From Eupeodes corollae (taxonomy: Eukaryota; Arthropoda; Insecta; Diptera; Syrphidae), in contig NC_079147.1 of NCBI RefSeq assembly GCF_945859685.1, positions 67,610,946 to 67,674,945 of the forward strand: a stretch of 64,000 nucleotides of DNA, given 5' to 3'. A program made the translations under genes and the position numbers. The notes under the pieces were generated by a model. It saw only the letters and a program-made list of their open reading frames with translations. It was not told the origin of the DNA and made no database searches. Positions 20,500 to 32,976 of the stretch are shown piece after piece (position 1 is the first letter of the stretch; the number at the start of each line of letters is the position of its first letter).

Positions 20500-21755
20500 A
20501 GCTTCTATTCTGTTATTCGTAGAGCGAAAAATTGAAAAGCCCCCGGCGAAGATGGAATTCCATACGAATTTTTCAAGAACGCTTCTCCGAGCTTCATCAA
20601 CCAACTGAGGATCCTTTTCAATAAAGCGTTTCAAAATGAGGACATAACCAGTTCATTTAAAAAGTCAGTGATCTTCCCGATTCACAAAAAAGGAGCTATG
20701 GACCAGGTTGAAAATTATCGAGGAATCTATTTTATGAATGTCCTGGCGAAATTGTTTTGTGGAGTTCTTGAAGGCAGATTGGAATCATGGGTTGACGTCA
20801 ACAATATCCTTTCCGAATTTCCACATTTTCTCAATCAATTCGATTGTCCAAGATGTCTCCTCATTGCCTTTTTGTTTTCACTTTTCAATGACATAGTAAT
20901 TTTCCTTCCTGGTGGAATTCGGATCGCTGGAATGTCAATAAATGAACTGTTGTATGCCAACGATTTAGTTTTACTTTCAGAGTTACCCGAAGTTTTACAA
21001 CTTATGATAAATCGTCTATCAGAATATTGCTGCAAATGGGATCTTCTTATAAACACTGATAAATATATGAGCATGGTATTTTCTAGATCTTGTAGGAGTT
21101 AGATTCGTTATAATAGGTACTTCAATGGTAACCTCCTGGAAGTGGTTAACGAATATAAATACTTATGAGTAAAACTTAATACGAAGATGGACTTTAGAGA
21201 ACATTTAGTTGAGAAAACCAATAGTTGTCAAAGTATGCTAAATATATCATGGAAAAATGTTTTCTCAAACAAACGAGTCCCACTCTCTGCGAAATACAAA
21301 ATTTTTGACGCTATTGTAAAGACTACACTTTGCTGCTAAAGTATGGGGTATGGAAGAATACGAAGCTATTGAAAAATTCCACCGAAATTTAAAAAAAAAA
21401 CTCCTTTATACATAGAAACAGGTCTTCCTAAATTGTTTACCAGTACATTAAAGACTCAGGCGGATTATATCGTAAAAATTTTTAATCAACCAGATGAGCG
21501 GTGGATGAGAAAATTGAAAATATGGCAATCAGTTTGGATGAAGAAGTTTTAATGGAAGAAAGAAACTTGGTTGATTTGAAGGAAGTTTCAACCAATTTTT
21601 GTACCTTATGTAATCTTAAATCCAAAGAAGACTGCTTTCATTTTATCAGTATATGTCCCATTTTTGCATCTCAACGGATATCGTATTGCGGACAAAGAAC
21701 ATTAACAAGAAACAATAAAACTTTTGAACGAAACGAACTGGAAACACCTCGCATC
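20500..21755 (+). pseudogene. LINE reverse transcriptase fragment, non-RTE clade
   Basis: PPGEDGIPYEFFKNASPSF, SVIFPIHKKGAMDQVENYRG, LAKLFCGVLEGRLESWV, then a deletion; CLLIAFLFSLFNDI, IAGMSINELLYANDLVLLSE (YADD reads YAND) and WDLLINTDK. Further on, LYIETGLPKLF and a Cys/His motif, FCTLCNLKSKEDCFHFISIC. Order and motifs are those of a LINE ORF2 C-terminal half. It is probably the same element as the endonuclease at 17330. Broken by stops. Cut at its 3' side by RTE copy B. Confidence 0.75.
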
Positions 21756-22158
21756 ATTCAAGAGGACACAAGCGTCCACAGGTTTTTCTCAAAACCCACC
21801 TCTGTCTATCAACTCCTATTCTCACCTCCCCGCGGTGAACATCGGGTGCCTAGTACCGTCAACTGGAGATTGGGTTCCAACCCCAGTGGAAAGTTGTTGG
21901 GGGCAGCAAACGAGAGAGGGGGGAGAGGTGTTTTCACTAAGGCACCTCTCCTTATCCAGACGGCAGCGGACGAATTCTCGAGATAGAATCAACGGTGGCG
22001 TCTACAGTTCCAGTAAGGTCGAACTACTTAGTGAACACTTTATAGAGCTTCTTCGACATATTCGGAGCAGAGGCCTATAAGGAGCGGTTCATCCAGCTCC
22101 CCTTCCTTGGAGTTATACTAAGGATCTGGCAATCCAGGTTGGGGGTTGTGCCGTCGGG

Positions 22159-23115
22159 GTGACTTCCTGGCCACGTAAAAACATCACAGTTTCGAAGCAA
22201 CAACAAGCCTCGGATACGGACGGATTCACTGTTGACAACCCACGCAAACGAAATAAGGACGACGAACTTCGGATATGTACGTGGAATGTTAGGTCCCTTA
22301 ACAGACCACGTGCAGCCGAACAATTAGCGGAAGCCCTAAACTGCTGCAAGGCAGATAATACAGCCATTAAATAAGTGCGATGGGATGGACCGGGCAAACG
22401 CAAACTAAAAGACTGCGATATATACTACAGTGACTGCTACCGAGAACAAAGACAGCGTCTATTTGGGTGTGGATTTATTGTTGGCACTAGAATCTGGCAA
22501 AAAGTCTTGAGTTTCAACAGTGTGAGCGAGCGCATCACGACAATCCGCATCAAGACTAAATTTGACAATATAAGCCTAATATGCGCGCATGCCCCAACAG
22601 AGGAGAAAGATGAAGACACCAAAGATATGTTCTTCGAGCTCTTGGACAACACATATGAGCAGTGCCCTGGCTATGACATTAAAATTGTCTTAGGAAATTT
22701 TAATGCCAAGCTAGGAAGAGAAGACATCTTTGGTGGCATAATCGGGAGATACAGCCTGCACGACACTACCTCCGACAACGGATTCAGGCTGGTCGATTTC
22801 GCTGCGGGGCGAGACGTTCTGGTAGCTAGTACGCAGTTCACGCATCTTAATATCCACAAGGGGACATGGAAATCTCCTGATCAATCAACCGTCAACCAGA
22901 TTGACCACATTGCGATCGACGCACGACACTTCTCCAGTATCCAGGATATCCGAACATTCCGAGAGGCCAACATTGACTCGGACCACTACCTCGTTGTAGC
23001 CAAGGTACGGCTACGGATATCCCGATTGAAGCCAAAACAAGGAAGAAGATTCGACGTTAGACGGCTACAATCGCAAGAGACTGCCATGTCCTTTTCCGAT
23101 CGAGTATCTATCTAA
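22159..23115 (+). pseudogene. RTE copy B endonuclease
   Basis: AP-endonuclease domain: CTWNVRSLNRP, RWDGPGKRK, LICAHAPTEE, then GNFNAKLGREDIFGG, TWKSPDQSTVNQIDHIAID and DSDHYLVVAKV. The Glu codon of the conserved QEVRW reads TAA (22372-22374), and the GDFNA Asp reads Asn (near 22693). Both are catalytic positions in this family, so the endonuclease is dead. Confidence 0.82.
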
Positions 23116-23163
23116 TACACTCCTAAGGAGTCCTATGCTTCCTGCATTAAGCGTTGAAAACCA

Positions 23164-25169
23164 GTGGCAACATTGCCTTGCAGCCATCAGAGATGCCGCC
23201 TAGGTTTCACCCAGCCACCACAGCGAAACCCCTGGTTTGACGACGAATGCCGGCAAGCTCACGCAGCGAAACAAGAGGCATACAAAACGGCGCTGCAAAA
23301 AAGGACTAGAGCTGCTCGCGAGCTCTATGAGCAGAAGAGGAGAGAGGAACAACGGCTTCTTAGACGGAAAAAAAGAGAGCATGAGAAGCGTGCGATAGAG
23401 GAGATAGAGGGATGTCACAACAGGAATGAGGTTCGTAAATTTTACCAAAAGGTAAAAAAAACCTCCCAAGGGTACCAGCCACGAACCGAAACCTGTAAAG
23501 ACGATCAAGGGAACATCGTAGTAGAACCACAGTCGATGCTGAGAATATGGAAAGATCACTTCTCCAAATTATATAACGGCGATGAAGAACCTAATTCCGA
23601 TATAAGGGAGATAGAACCACTCAACCTCGGCGACGCAGATCAACAATTCCGCCTACCCGACCTTGACGAAGTGAAGATAGCTATATCTAAACTTAAGTCA
23701 AACAAAGCTGCTGGAGCTGACGGCATCACCGCCGAACTATTCAAAGCAGCAGGCGATGACTTGGTAGGGAGCATGTACCAACTCATCTGCAAAATATGGT
23801 CGGAAGAAAGCATGCCCGATGAGTGGAATCTCAGCATAGAGTGCCCGATACATAAGAAAGGAGAGAGGAGACCCTCTAAACTGCGCCAACTACAGAGGCA
23901 TCAGTCTCCTTAACATTGCGTATAAGATCCTCTCTGCCGTATTACGTGAACGTCTGAAGCCATTCGTCAACAACCTGATTGGTCCTTATCAGTGTGGCTT
24001 CAGACCAGGAAAGACCACTATCGACCAAATATTCACACTACTGCAGATCTTGGAAAAAACCCAGGAGCTTCAAATCGATACCCACCATCTCTTTATCGAT
24101 TTTAAAGCCGCGTATGACAGCATCTATAGGAAAGAGCTCTACCGAGCAATGTCTAGTTTTGGCATCCCTGTCAAACTTATCCATTTGTGCAGAATAACGA
24201 TGGAGAATGCACGCTGCTCTATCAAGGTCGGAAAAGATCTTACCGATGCATTTGATGTCAAAAAAGGTTTTAGACAAGGCGATGCACTGTCATGCGACTT
24301 CTTCAACATCGTTCTGGAAAGAATTGTGCAAAACTCAACCGTCAACACTAGAGGCACAATCTTCCAAAGATCCATCCAATTACTCGGATACGCAGATGAT
24401 ATTGACATAATTGGAAGATCAAAGCGTGATGTCAGTGGAGCGTTTTTGAGCATTGCAACGGAAGCGAAGAAGATGGGTTTAGTGGTCAATGAGGGCAAGA
24501 CCAAGTATATGCTGTCATCAAAAAAGGACACTGAACGACGACGTCTTGGACAAAACGTCACCATGGACAGCTATAATTTTGAGGTAGTTAAGGACTTTGT
24601 CTACCTAGGCACCGCTATTAATGCAGACAACGACACCAGCGCTGAAATCAAACGAAGAATAACTCTTGCAAATCGCTGCTTCTTTGGACTTAGAAGGCAA
24701 TTCAGAAGTAAAGTCCTCTCTCGAGCATGTAAAATCACCATCTATAAGACACTCATCATCCCGGTTCTCATTTATTGCGCTGAGGCCTGGACCCTGTCAA
24801 AGAAAGATGAGAGCGTCGTAGGATGCTACGAGAGAAAAATTCTTCGGGTGATTTTTGGTCCCGTACGCATAGATGGAGAATGGAGGAGAAGATATAACGA
24901 CGAACTGTACATGCTGTACAGCGACACTGACCTAGTTAACAGAATTAAAGTCCAACGTCTTAGATGGCTAGGTCATGTATAGAGGATACGCTCCAGCCCG
25001 GAAGGTCTTCGAATCCAATCCCGAGGGACGGCGCAGTAGAGGAAGACCGCGACTCAGGTGGCGCACCCAGATGGGAGAGGACCTCAACCAACTTGTCGTG
25101 CGAAACTGGAGACAGCAAGCTAATGACCGAGCTGGCTGGAGACGCTTGTTGGTTACCTTAAGTAAGTAA
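23164..25169 (+). pseudogene. RTE copy B reverse transcriptase
   Basis: The linker is rich in Lys, Arg and Glu (ELYEQKRREEQRLLRRKKRE). Then AISKLKSNKAAGADGITAEL, a frameshift near 23870 (a few extra bases after KKG), YQCGFRPGKTTIDQIF, HHLFIDFKAAYDSIYRKEL, KKGFRQGDALSCDFFNIVL, and YADD at 24389-24400. The thumb follows (FVYLGTAINADNDTSAEIKR, EAWTLSKKDES). A stop at 24980-24982 precedes the last part, RGRPRLRWRTQMGEDLNQL. One frameshift and one late stop, so recently active but broken. Confidence 0.87.
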
Positions 25170-25180
25170 GTATGCTGACC

Positions 25181-27700
25181 GAGCTGACGGCAATGTCATA
25201 GCCTTAAATTCATTTAATTTTTTAAAAATTTATCAAAACAACGAATGAATAAACGAATACTTACTAACTTACTCAATACTTTTAAGAAATCGATGTTCCA
25301 CTGAAATGGTAAAAATTTCTGGTCCGCCGCAATGTTTCATGCTTTTTGTTGTTTTGCATATATTTTTACAATTAATGTCATTTCGTATTAAGCTGTTGCA
25401 TAACAAACGTTACCTATTCACAAAACAGCTCACAAGCTTTTTAAAGCCTTTTTTACATTGAAAAACATTTCCAAAAAAGAATTTTTTTGGTAAATATCAT
25501 GTGTTGTTTTTGGCAATCCATCTTTGAATAATACGCCCTACATTTGAGCGCAAAGTTAGACGGCAGTCTAAAAAAATTAACAGATGGGCACCGAAGTTAA
25601 CACCACTCTTTGGGTAAACAGTGGGAAAATCCAAGACGCTAACTCAAATTATAAGAATAAGAAACTTAAAATACTCGTATAAACAAAAAGTGCCATGAAC
25701 ACAGTGGAGTCACGACCCACCCCACCGCGCGCCGCTTTAGACAAGTGGACGAAGTTTTGTTTTCTACTGAAAAATACAAACATTCAGATAACCAATCCTC
25801 AATGGATCATGATTTTTTCAGCTTCGAAATTACCATCAAATGAGATTACCATTAATTCAAACCCCCGACATAGCTTTAAAATGAAAAATTTTCATAACCG
25901 TTTCATAAATAAAATTTCAAAAAAATTGAATTTTTAAATGATGACAATTTTAAATCAGTTTCATAATTGAGGATGTTGTTAGTGTACTGTTTCCAATCAT
26001 AAAAAGTACATTATTTGTCTTTGTTGGTTTGAATGTTGAAGGAGTAAAGTAGGGTAGGAGAAGGCCAATTTGGAATTGAGTGGAATTAATTCATATATGA
26101 TTTTGTACATCTACAGAATATAACGATGTTGTTGAATTGATTCGACCCAATGAACCGCCATGCAATTTTTCTTCCACAGAGAACAACAAAAAATATAAAT
26201 AAATAAACAACAGGAAACCAAGAAGGGAGGAAAGGAGACAAGGATCAAATACAAAAAAGAACTACAACTTCAGCCAACAACAAGATGAAGTATAGAAATA
26301 ACAAATCGAGCTACCACATTCGAATACCACAGGACGAATAAGGACATGCAATGCAACTGTACATCGATATAATGCAGCGATACAGAGAGCTTCAGGGAGG
26401 GAAAAGCGCAGCAAGGACCTGATGCTCAACCAACCGGCGATGTTTTCATATTTTTCTTCCGTCTCTTGTTTTTTTTTTTCAGTTTTTTAGTTTTTCAAAA
26501 GGAGAAACATCGATTAAGCCAATAAACGAACGAAACGAATTTTAAAAAAATTCTGACATTGCTCGAAGTTTTTCTTCGTTTTTTTTTTTGCTCATTTTAA
26601 CGGTGGTACAACTCGAATTGAATCGTAGTCGGAAAAGTTCTTTATTTTTTTCTCTGCCTGATGCTCTGCTATGAAGATTGTTTTCATTTTGTCTATTCTC
26701 CGAGTTCGTTTACTTAAGGATACGTTTATGTTGGGAATGCTTCAGTTTCAGCTTCAACGTTCAACTCTTAAATTTCAAATTTGTGCACGTAGACAGTTTT
26801 TTAGTCGCCTCCCCCGCCATGTTTCCAGTAGTTGTACCAATACCTCGTAGGGAAGAGTATAGAGCATCATAGTAGCGATTCAGTCAACTGTACGTTAACT
26901 TGGATTAGACTGGAGCTTCAATTTCTTGATACCGAAATTTTGATGATGTGCCTTCGACTGGAAATGTTTCTTTAAGTCAGTTCTGCAGTCCGTCTAAAAA
27001 TGTCTCTGTTTCTGTCTTACTGCTGACTGCTTCTGTCAACAATGAACTCGAACTCATGTTGAAGTGAAATTAAAAAAATGTAACCTTTTATGGACTCTCG
27101 GGCATAGTTTTTGTACTAAATGTTGCACAATAAAAGGGAAATAGAAATAAGGAAGACAAATATTCTTTGTAAAGTTACAGAAGTTGTAGTTTTTTAACTG
27201 TTCTGTGGATGTAAATACTTTGTCTACTAACCACTCACTCGGTCAGATGATGACGAATTGGTATTTGTAAATGTTCATTTTTGAAATTTTATGGAAAATT
27301 CGAAACAATCGAGTGCTATTGTGCAGGACAATGGTTTTGATTAAGTTAAACAATTTATAAAATTTGAATTTTATGAGAACACTGAGATATACTTTTGGTT
27401 AAGAACTTTTATGAGATGTGTATTGTTGGTAACTGTTCGGAAAACAATATGAAAATAAAAGGTGAAAGTTAAAAAAGCTAACATGTGATATGTTTTTAAT
27501 TTTCAAAAAATCTGTTTTTGTTCTTATAAATTCAAAGTAGTAATTTTTAAATTTACCGAATATTCAAAATTCCAAAGGTAGTAAGTCAGATTATTTCTTA
27601 GGTTATAGGGACCAATATGGTCAACTTTTTGTAGAATGACAAGTTCAGAAATTTTGATTTTTGGACAGCAAGATTTCATTGTTCTAAGTCCTAAATGTAA
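25181..27700. other. Unannotated 2.5 kb; possible leader-type region at 26.0-26.9 kb
   Basis: No ORF with a recognisable domain. The segment 26050-26900 is less AT-biased and has A-rich, CAA-rich runs, as seen in insect 5' UTRs. A CAGT initiator-like sequence lies at 26881. No promoter can be assigned firmly. Confidence 0.3.
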
Positions 27701-27831
27701 TACCCGTGGCGTGATGGTTAGTGCGTTGGCTGTGCTATACCGGCTTATATCGAACGAGCTGAATCTCTTTATGTGTATTACTATACCAACGAGGTCCTAT
27801 ACAACAGGGCTCGAATCAACAGAATTGACAA
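27701..27831 (+). repeat. SINE head fragment next to the gap
   Basis: TACCCGTGGCGTGATGGTTAG and GTGCGTTGG match the first 30 bp of the SINE. The rest diverges, then the sequence runs into N. Confidence 0.5.
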
Positions 27832-28031
27832 NNNNNNNNNNNNNNNNNNNNNNNNNNNNNNNNNNNNNNNNNNNNNNNNNNNNNNNNNNNNNNNNNNNNN
27901 NNNNNNNNNNNNNNNNNNNNNNNNNNNNNNNNNNNNNNNNNNNNNNNNNNNNNNNNNNNNNNNNNNNNNNNNNNNNNNNNNNNNNNNNNNNNNNNNNNNN
28001 NNNNNNNNNNNNNNNNNNNNNNNNNNNNNNN
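27832..28031. other. Assembly gap, 200 N
   Basis: Exactly 200 undetermined bases. Open frames drawn across it are artefacts. Confidence 0.99.
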
Positions 28032-28780
28032 AAATTCCGACCTAAACAGCATTGTACAATAGGGAATAAGAAACCACGTGGAACTTAATGCTTTGAAAAC
28101 GCAATGCTGTCTTGTATCGTTAAAGCGAAATATACCCTCTATGCCATTATCCATAAATGGTACTTTCATCGAGGAAACTGAACATCTCGATATTCTCGGT
28201 ATGTGTAACACAAACCACCTTTTGTGAAACGATCACATACGTGATCTGACTGGTATTTACAAGACTTATACACGTCCAAAGCTTGATTATAACTCCCATA
28301 TCGCGCTGGTGTTCCTGCGACTTACTTGAGCCTCTTGGATAGTATTTAGATTTATTTTTGCAATTACCATCATAAGATCATTTATGACACTTGAACATAG
28401 TCGAAATGTTTCTTTCACCGTTATTTTAATGGTTTATGATCTAGAGAAATAGCCAGTTGCATTCCTCCCCTTAAACAGTTCAACCTTAATACTCGCGCTT
28501 CTAGGAATGCTCATCAATATACTCTTGGCCCAACTTCGGTCCTACCGTCAAGTACAGAGATTCGTTCTTTAGCGGTACTACGGGAATATCTAATGCCCCG
28601 CCACACTCTGTCTTTCCCAGCCGTTGCAATACTCAGGAATTCAAAACCAATGTGCACCGACACCTCCTTTTAACCCCTCTTACCCCTCTTACCCTTTTCT
28701 GGTGCTCAGACTGTGTCTACTCAATAATGGTAGTATAATCCCTTTGAGTTTGCGCTTATTATTAATAAAATAAACCCTCA
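28032..28780 (+). pseudogene. Jockey-like LINE, RT C-terminal end and 3' tail
   Basis: LKTQCCLVSLKRN, INGTFIEETEHLDILGM, NDHIRDLTGIYKTYTRPKLD, and downstream RNAHQYTLGPTSVLPSS. The N-x-SKTQCC and LDILGM strings are the RT thumb of a jockey/CR1-type LINE. The same family occurs on the minus strand at 40375-41460. Several stops. The part upstream is lost in the gap. Confidence 0.65.
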
Positions 28781-28789
28781 GGATTTCCC

Positions 28790-29110
28790 TGTTTGCGGGC
28801 AATTTTTCCGAAAATGATTGCAATTTGCGAAGAAGACAAAGCATTGATTTATTGTTTCTTTATGTCTGATGAGGCCACTTTTCAACTAAATGGAAATATA
28901 AACCAGAAAAATTGCTATATCTGGAGTAAATCAAATCCAGAAATGCTCCATCATGTGGAACTGCACCCAGAACGAGTAACTATGTGGTTTGTAGTTTCAT
29001 GAATGTTTATTGTCGGACCATAATTCTTTGAAGAAAACACTGTAACAGTAACTGTCAATGGAATCGTTATTTAAAAATGTTGAATGAGTTTTTTTGTACC
29101 CAAAAATTCA
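28790..29110 (+). pseudogene. Tc1/mariner-superfamily transposase remnant, central part
   Basis: FMSDEATFQLNGNINQKNCY, then IWSKSNPEML, HPERVTMWFVVS, and after stops FEENTVTVTVNGIVI. The DEA is the first catalytic Asp region, and the block ending in VTMW fits insect IS630-type transposases. It ends before the second Asp motif, which is where the remnant at 297-700 begins. They may derive from one family, not one copy. Confidence 0.75.
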
Positions 29111-29330
29111 CCAAAAACGTATCTCATTGAACAGAAAGATGTTGTTTGAATTGCTTATTGTAGCAGAATTATTGTGCCACCCTGTAGTTTATGCTTATTT
29201 TTTTATTTTTCTACAAAAACTGTTATTAATTATTTCTTTTCAAATGTATAAGACAGCGGTTCTTAATAAAACATAGCTTTTTTCATGTTCTAACTTCAAA
29301 GAATTTTATAAAATTAAACATGACCCGTGT

Positions 29331-29640
29331 ACCCTTGGCATGATGGTTAGTGCTTTGGACTGTCATGCAAGGGGTCTTGGGTTCAATCCCTACGTGTGCC
29401 ACCTTAATTTAAAAAAAAATTATTTTCGCGGGAACTGCCTCTTGCGAGGAATTGACAAATCCTTCAAGAGTAATTCTTGTCATGAAAAAGTGCTTTCTCA
29501 AAGTAGCCATTCGGATTCGGCCTTAAATTGTAGGTCTCTTCCATTCCTGACAACAGTACTCGCACACAGAAATGGTTGAGAGTTGTAAGTCACTAGACCC
29601 TGGTTCATAATGGACTGTTGCGCTTCCCAATTTTATTTAA
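29331..29640 (+). repeat. tRNA-derived SINE, full-length copy
   Basis: Head ACCCTTGGCATGATGG with box A and box B (GGGTTCAATCCC), the central A-run (TTAATTTAAAAAAAAATT), body as in copy 1, and the tail TGGACTGTTGCGCTTCCC followed by T-rich sequence. The best reference copy for this family in the window. Confidence 0.82.
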
Positions 29641-30129
29641 TTAAAAAATGACCTCAAAAAATTACTTTAGATCTAAAAAAACAGTTTGTTCTTGTTGATT
29701 CTCATGAATTTTTGAATTATTCATTGATTAAGTTTCAGCAGTAATTTTAGAGCATGAGTAATGATGACCTGTTTTTGTATAAATAACTTATATTAAAAGA
29801 AAAAATAAATTATTTGTTGTATTTGATTAATTCAAGTTGAGTTGCGTTTCATAACCGATGTTTTTTGCTTCAAATTTCATTGCGAACGTTAGCTACTACG
29901 AGTCATTTATACCCTAATAGTTACGTGTAACTATACTAATTTTATCAATAAGTGAAAAACTGCCATCTAACCAAGCTGTATGAAATTCCAGAACTCAACT
30001 ACCAGTTTTATTTATTTGATATTAGGTTGCATATTAAATAAATAAAAGTGCTTGCTAGATATTTTCAATCCGTGAAACTTTTATAATCATGAACTGTCAT
30101 CTGTGTCTATGCTTTTAGATAAAAGTTCT
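29641..30129. other. No feature recognised
   Basis: AT-rich, no coding signal. Confidence 0.5.
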
Positions 30130-30460
30130 ATATCTTAGGACGTATCAGAAGTAAAAGAAGTACTATTTGATTTTGATGCAAGTAAAAAGAAAAGTCCTGA
30201 TTGTATTCCTTCATTGCTCTTGTAAAAATGTGCTACTTCACTGGCTAAACCATTTACTGACATCTGGAATGCATCAGTATCTTGGCGCATATTTCTAGGT
30301 TATTAAAAGTTTCAATTTTATGGCCTATATTCAAATCTCAATCAAAGCAAGATATTAAAAATTACAGACGAATAAATAAAATGTTGTTATTGCCTAAGCT
30401 CTTCGAAAAACATGTGTGTAAAAGGTTATTGGGTTTGTTTAATTTTTATCAGTAAGTCAA
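30130..30460 (+). pseudogene. Jockey-clade LINE RT remnant
   Basis: EVLFDFDASKKKSPDCIPSL, CATSLAKPFTDIWNAS, then ILKITDE and LFEKHVCKR in other frames. The order DxxKSPGPDxIPS, sLa-Pl--iw--S, LFEK matches jockey-type RT blocks 0-2. Only about 100 codons, several stops. Confidence 0.6.
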
Positions 30461-32495
30461 CGCCTGCCCCAGGCAAAGGACTACAGTCCTGTGTTAACCA
30501 TCTTTCGTAAGATATTATCTTAGGAATTAAGTAAACCGTAGCTTCTTGCGTTTGCTCACAAGTTGAGAATTTTCTAAGTGCAGTTCTAAGCTGTGTCTTT
30601 TTAAATAATTATGAATTAATCAGTATCGTTCATCATCGTGATGCACTGATTTTTCTAACTTGCTCCCCTGAAGCCCCAACGTGGAGGTGCAAGTAAGCGC
30701 TTTTTCCTTCCAGATTGTAGACAAGCATATAGCATCCCTACATCTACACGGAAGTCAGTTTGACTCCCGAGCTCCTGGGTGAGTTGGATCTTGTACTAGG
30801 GTAGGCTTCAGTACCGACGCAAAAATTAACAAGTTTTAGTCTGCTAAAGGCCGAGTTCTTGTACACAACCACGGCCACCGATCACCCAAACGTTGAAGGG
30901 TGGACTGTGAAGGGCCACTACATTTACCGTAAAATATTTGCAATGCACGCAACGCCTAAAATGTTATCTATCTTTCTGAACAATTATGTATTATTCCTAA
31001 TTTTTGATTTTGAAATGTTTCTTACGTGAAAGACATAAGTCATAACGGCACTTTAATTAATTACAATCTAAATGGGAATAGCTATGGCTAAGTCTTTAAG
31101 CTTAAAGATATTTTATTCCAAATGTTAGACAACATCCCAGAGGCACTTCCTTCAATCAAGACAAAGAAAATAAACCTAAGATATTGAAAATTCCCATTAT
31201 CGTTTATAAACCAATAATAGTTTTGAAAAATGACTAAATTATTTACCTGATCATGTTTGAAAACATGTCTTCATTTGCAACCTATTTTAAAACATTCTTC
31301 CAAGTTTTAATAGAATGCAGTAACACATTTTTGAATCTCACAGGGGTTAACAACAGCGACCTCCTATATCTTAACTTAAACAACATTATGACAGTCATTT
31401 TTTATTTCTTGAGTCAGCCAAATTTTCTTTTTCTCTTTTCTTTTGTGTAGTTGTAATTTTCCACTTGCACCTTTTATTGATTTATCGTCCTAAGAATCAA
31501 AAAGAGAAAAACTAAACTATACTTTCAAAAGTTCTTTTAATGTTTGGAAAAACTCAAGCCTTATATTTGTTTTTCTTCTTGTGATGCCGCAAGCCCCGCC
31601 ATTTCCATCGCCCATGCATTGCAGTTATAGATATTTTGTGTGTATGGGGCTCCTGGCTTATTCTTGGATGACTTAAACGAATTGTTGAATAATTTAATAC
31701 GAAAGTAAACTTTCTCTTTAGATTCTTGCTAAAAAAGGTATATGGCTTTTGCAGGCACTATTTATTTTTTGGCAAGGAAATTTTTAAGAAGAAACGACAA
31801 AAGGTTTAAAAATAATGGTTTGTGTTAAGATTTTGATCAGTTTTACGCACTTAATGGATTTGATTTTCCAAAAGTTATAAATATAGAATTTTCATTAAGT
31901 AACTACACAAAATTTAACCTGTTATTGGGATGATAATTAGATTTCCAAAAGTCCAGTTACTCTCACAAATCTTGTCATATTTCTAGCTCTGACGAGAAAT
32001 GTGGTCATTCCTTAGTATCTAAACAAAATTTAAATATCAAGAACTTTTAAGAAGTCAGAGTTTGGGTTTTGGGAGTCATACGAAATTTTTGTTACAAGCT
32101 GATTTCATGCAATTTGTCTCTATAATAAGATAAAAAGGTTAAGCTTGTTGTCAAAACAATTTTTTCATAAATATTGATTTTGGGAATCCTTGAAAACTCT
32201 GAGATTTCATCAATCCTTTAAAACTAAATAGACTTTGGTATGCAAATTTACCACATAAGTAAAAGGACAGAGTATTTTTTGAGAAACAAATTATTGAATG
32301 TTAATTTTAATATAAAGAAGCTAATATGCCACTGACGATGTAGATCGATTTGAAACAATTAGCACCAATGGCTTCAGTGGCAAAGTATTGCTATTCAGAA
32401 AATTGCTTTTGCGCGATTTTTATATCTGCGGGCTTATATCTTCGAAAATTGTACGAATTCTATATATTAAAGGTATAATAGGTCGTTTTGTCCAT
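30461..32495. other. No gene recognised
   Basis: The segment 30470-30900 is less AT-rich and includes CTGCCCCAGGCAAAGGACTA and CCCCAACGTGGAGGTGC. It could be the untranslated part of a retroelement, but nothing identifies it. The rest is AT-rich. Confidence 0.35.
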
Positions 32496-32499
32496 CTAC

Positions 32500-32976
32500 C
32501 TTGGTTCCTATATAGATGACTCCAGTTGCGCACTCCAAATTGGCTGGGGTCACTTCAAACTTGTGATCCGCCGTCTTAATCAACTGCACTGTCCTGTGCA
32601 TGTAGACTCGAAGTCTTTCCAAGCCGGAGCATTGGCTTAGTCTAAGTCACTGTAATGTACAGCCCTTACAGTTTGTCATTCCATCTTCTCCTCCACATAC
32701 CTTCTATGCAACTTCACTCTCGAAAGACTCAATGTGTTTTAATCCGCTTTTGCAATACTCCATTCTTCTGCATCGTATAGCAGGACGGGGATGATGAGGG
32801 CAGCTAAAGACAGGGCTTTTATACTTAGTTTTTTCCTAAGCATAAAAAAATAGCGGTAAGCTAGAGCAATTCTTTGTTTGATGTCAGCTCTGGTGTTGGT
32901 TTCCGTATTCACAGAGGAGCATAGGTAAACGAAGTTCTTAACTACCATTAACCGTTAAACACATTTTTACAGCCGT
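32500..32976 (-). pseudogene. RTE-type LINE 3' part (copy H, distal piece)
   Basis: The minus strand gives VVKNFVYLCSSVNTETNTRA, RYFFMLRKKLS, IIPVLLYDAEEWSIAKAD and further 3' ORF sequence to about 32500. The 5' edge (AAATGTGTTTAACGGTTAATG) abuts the leader of copy C exactly. Subfamily 1. Likely the distal half of the copy at 35381-36560, split by copy C. Confidence 0.75.

Larger units (their letters stand above)
21756..25180 (+). mobile_element. RTE-type LINE, copy B (near full length)
   Basis: Leader from TTCAAGAGGACACAAGCG, EN (22240-23115), basic linker, RT to about 25169, and a 3' tail of CTTAAGTAAGTAAGTA. This is the usual RTE layout (EN and RT in one ORF, no RNase H, short tandem 3' repeat). 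Subfamily 2 (shared with C and F). The RT part is the best preserved in the window. In databases such EN domains are often mislabelled as craniofacial development protein 2. Confidence 0.88.

Noticed and set aside
20500..21755. R2-type site-specific retrotransposon
   Set aside because: No restriction-like endonuclease motif or 28S flank is visible, and an AP-endonuclease of matching type lies upstream.
22159..23115. Host gene for craniofacial development protein 2
   Set aside because: The name is a common database mislabel. The motifs are those of an RTE endonuclease, it lies in one frame with an RT and occurs in many copies here.
27636..28211. Long open frames across 27.6-28.2 kb
   Set aside because: They exist only because the N gap is translated as unknown residues.
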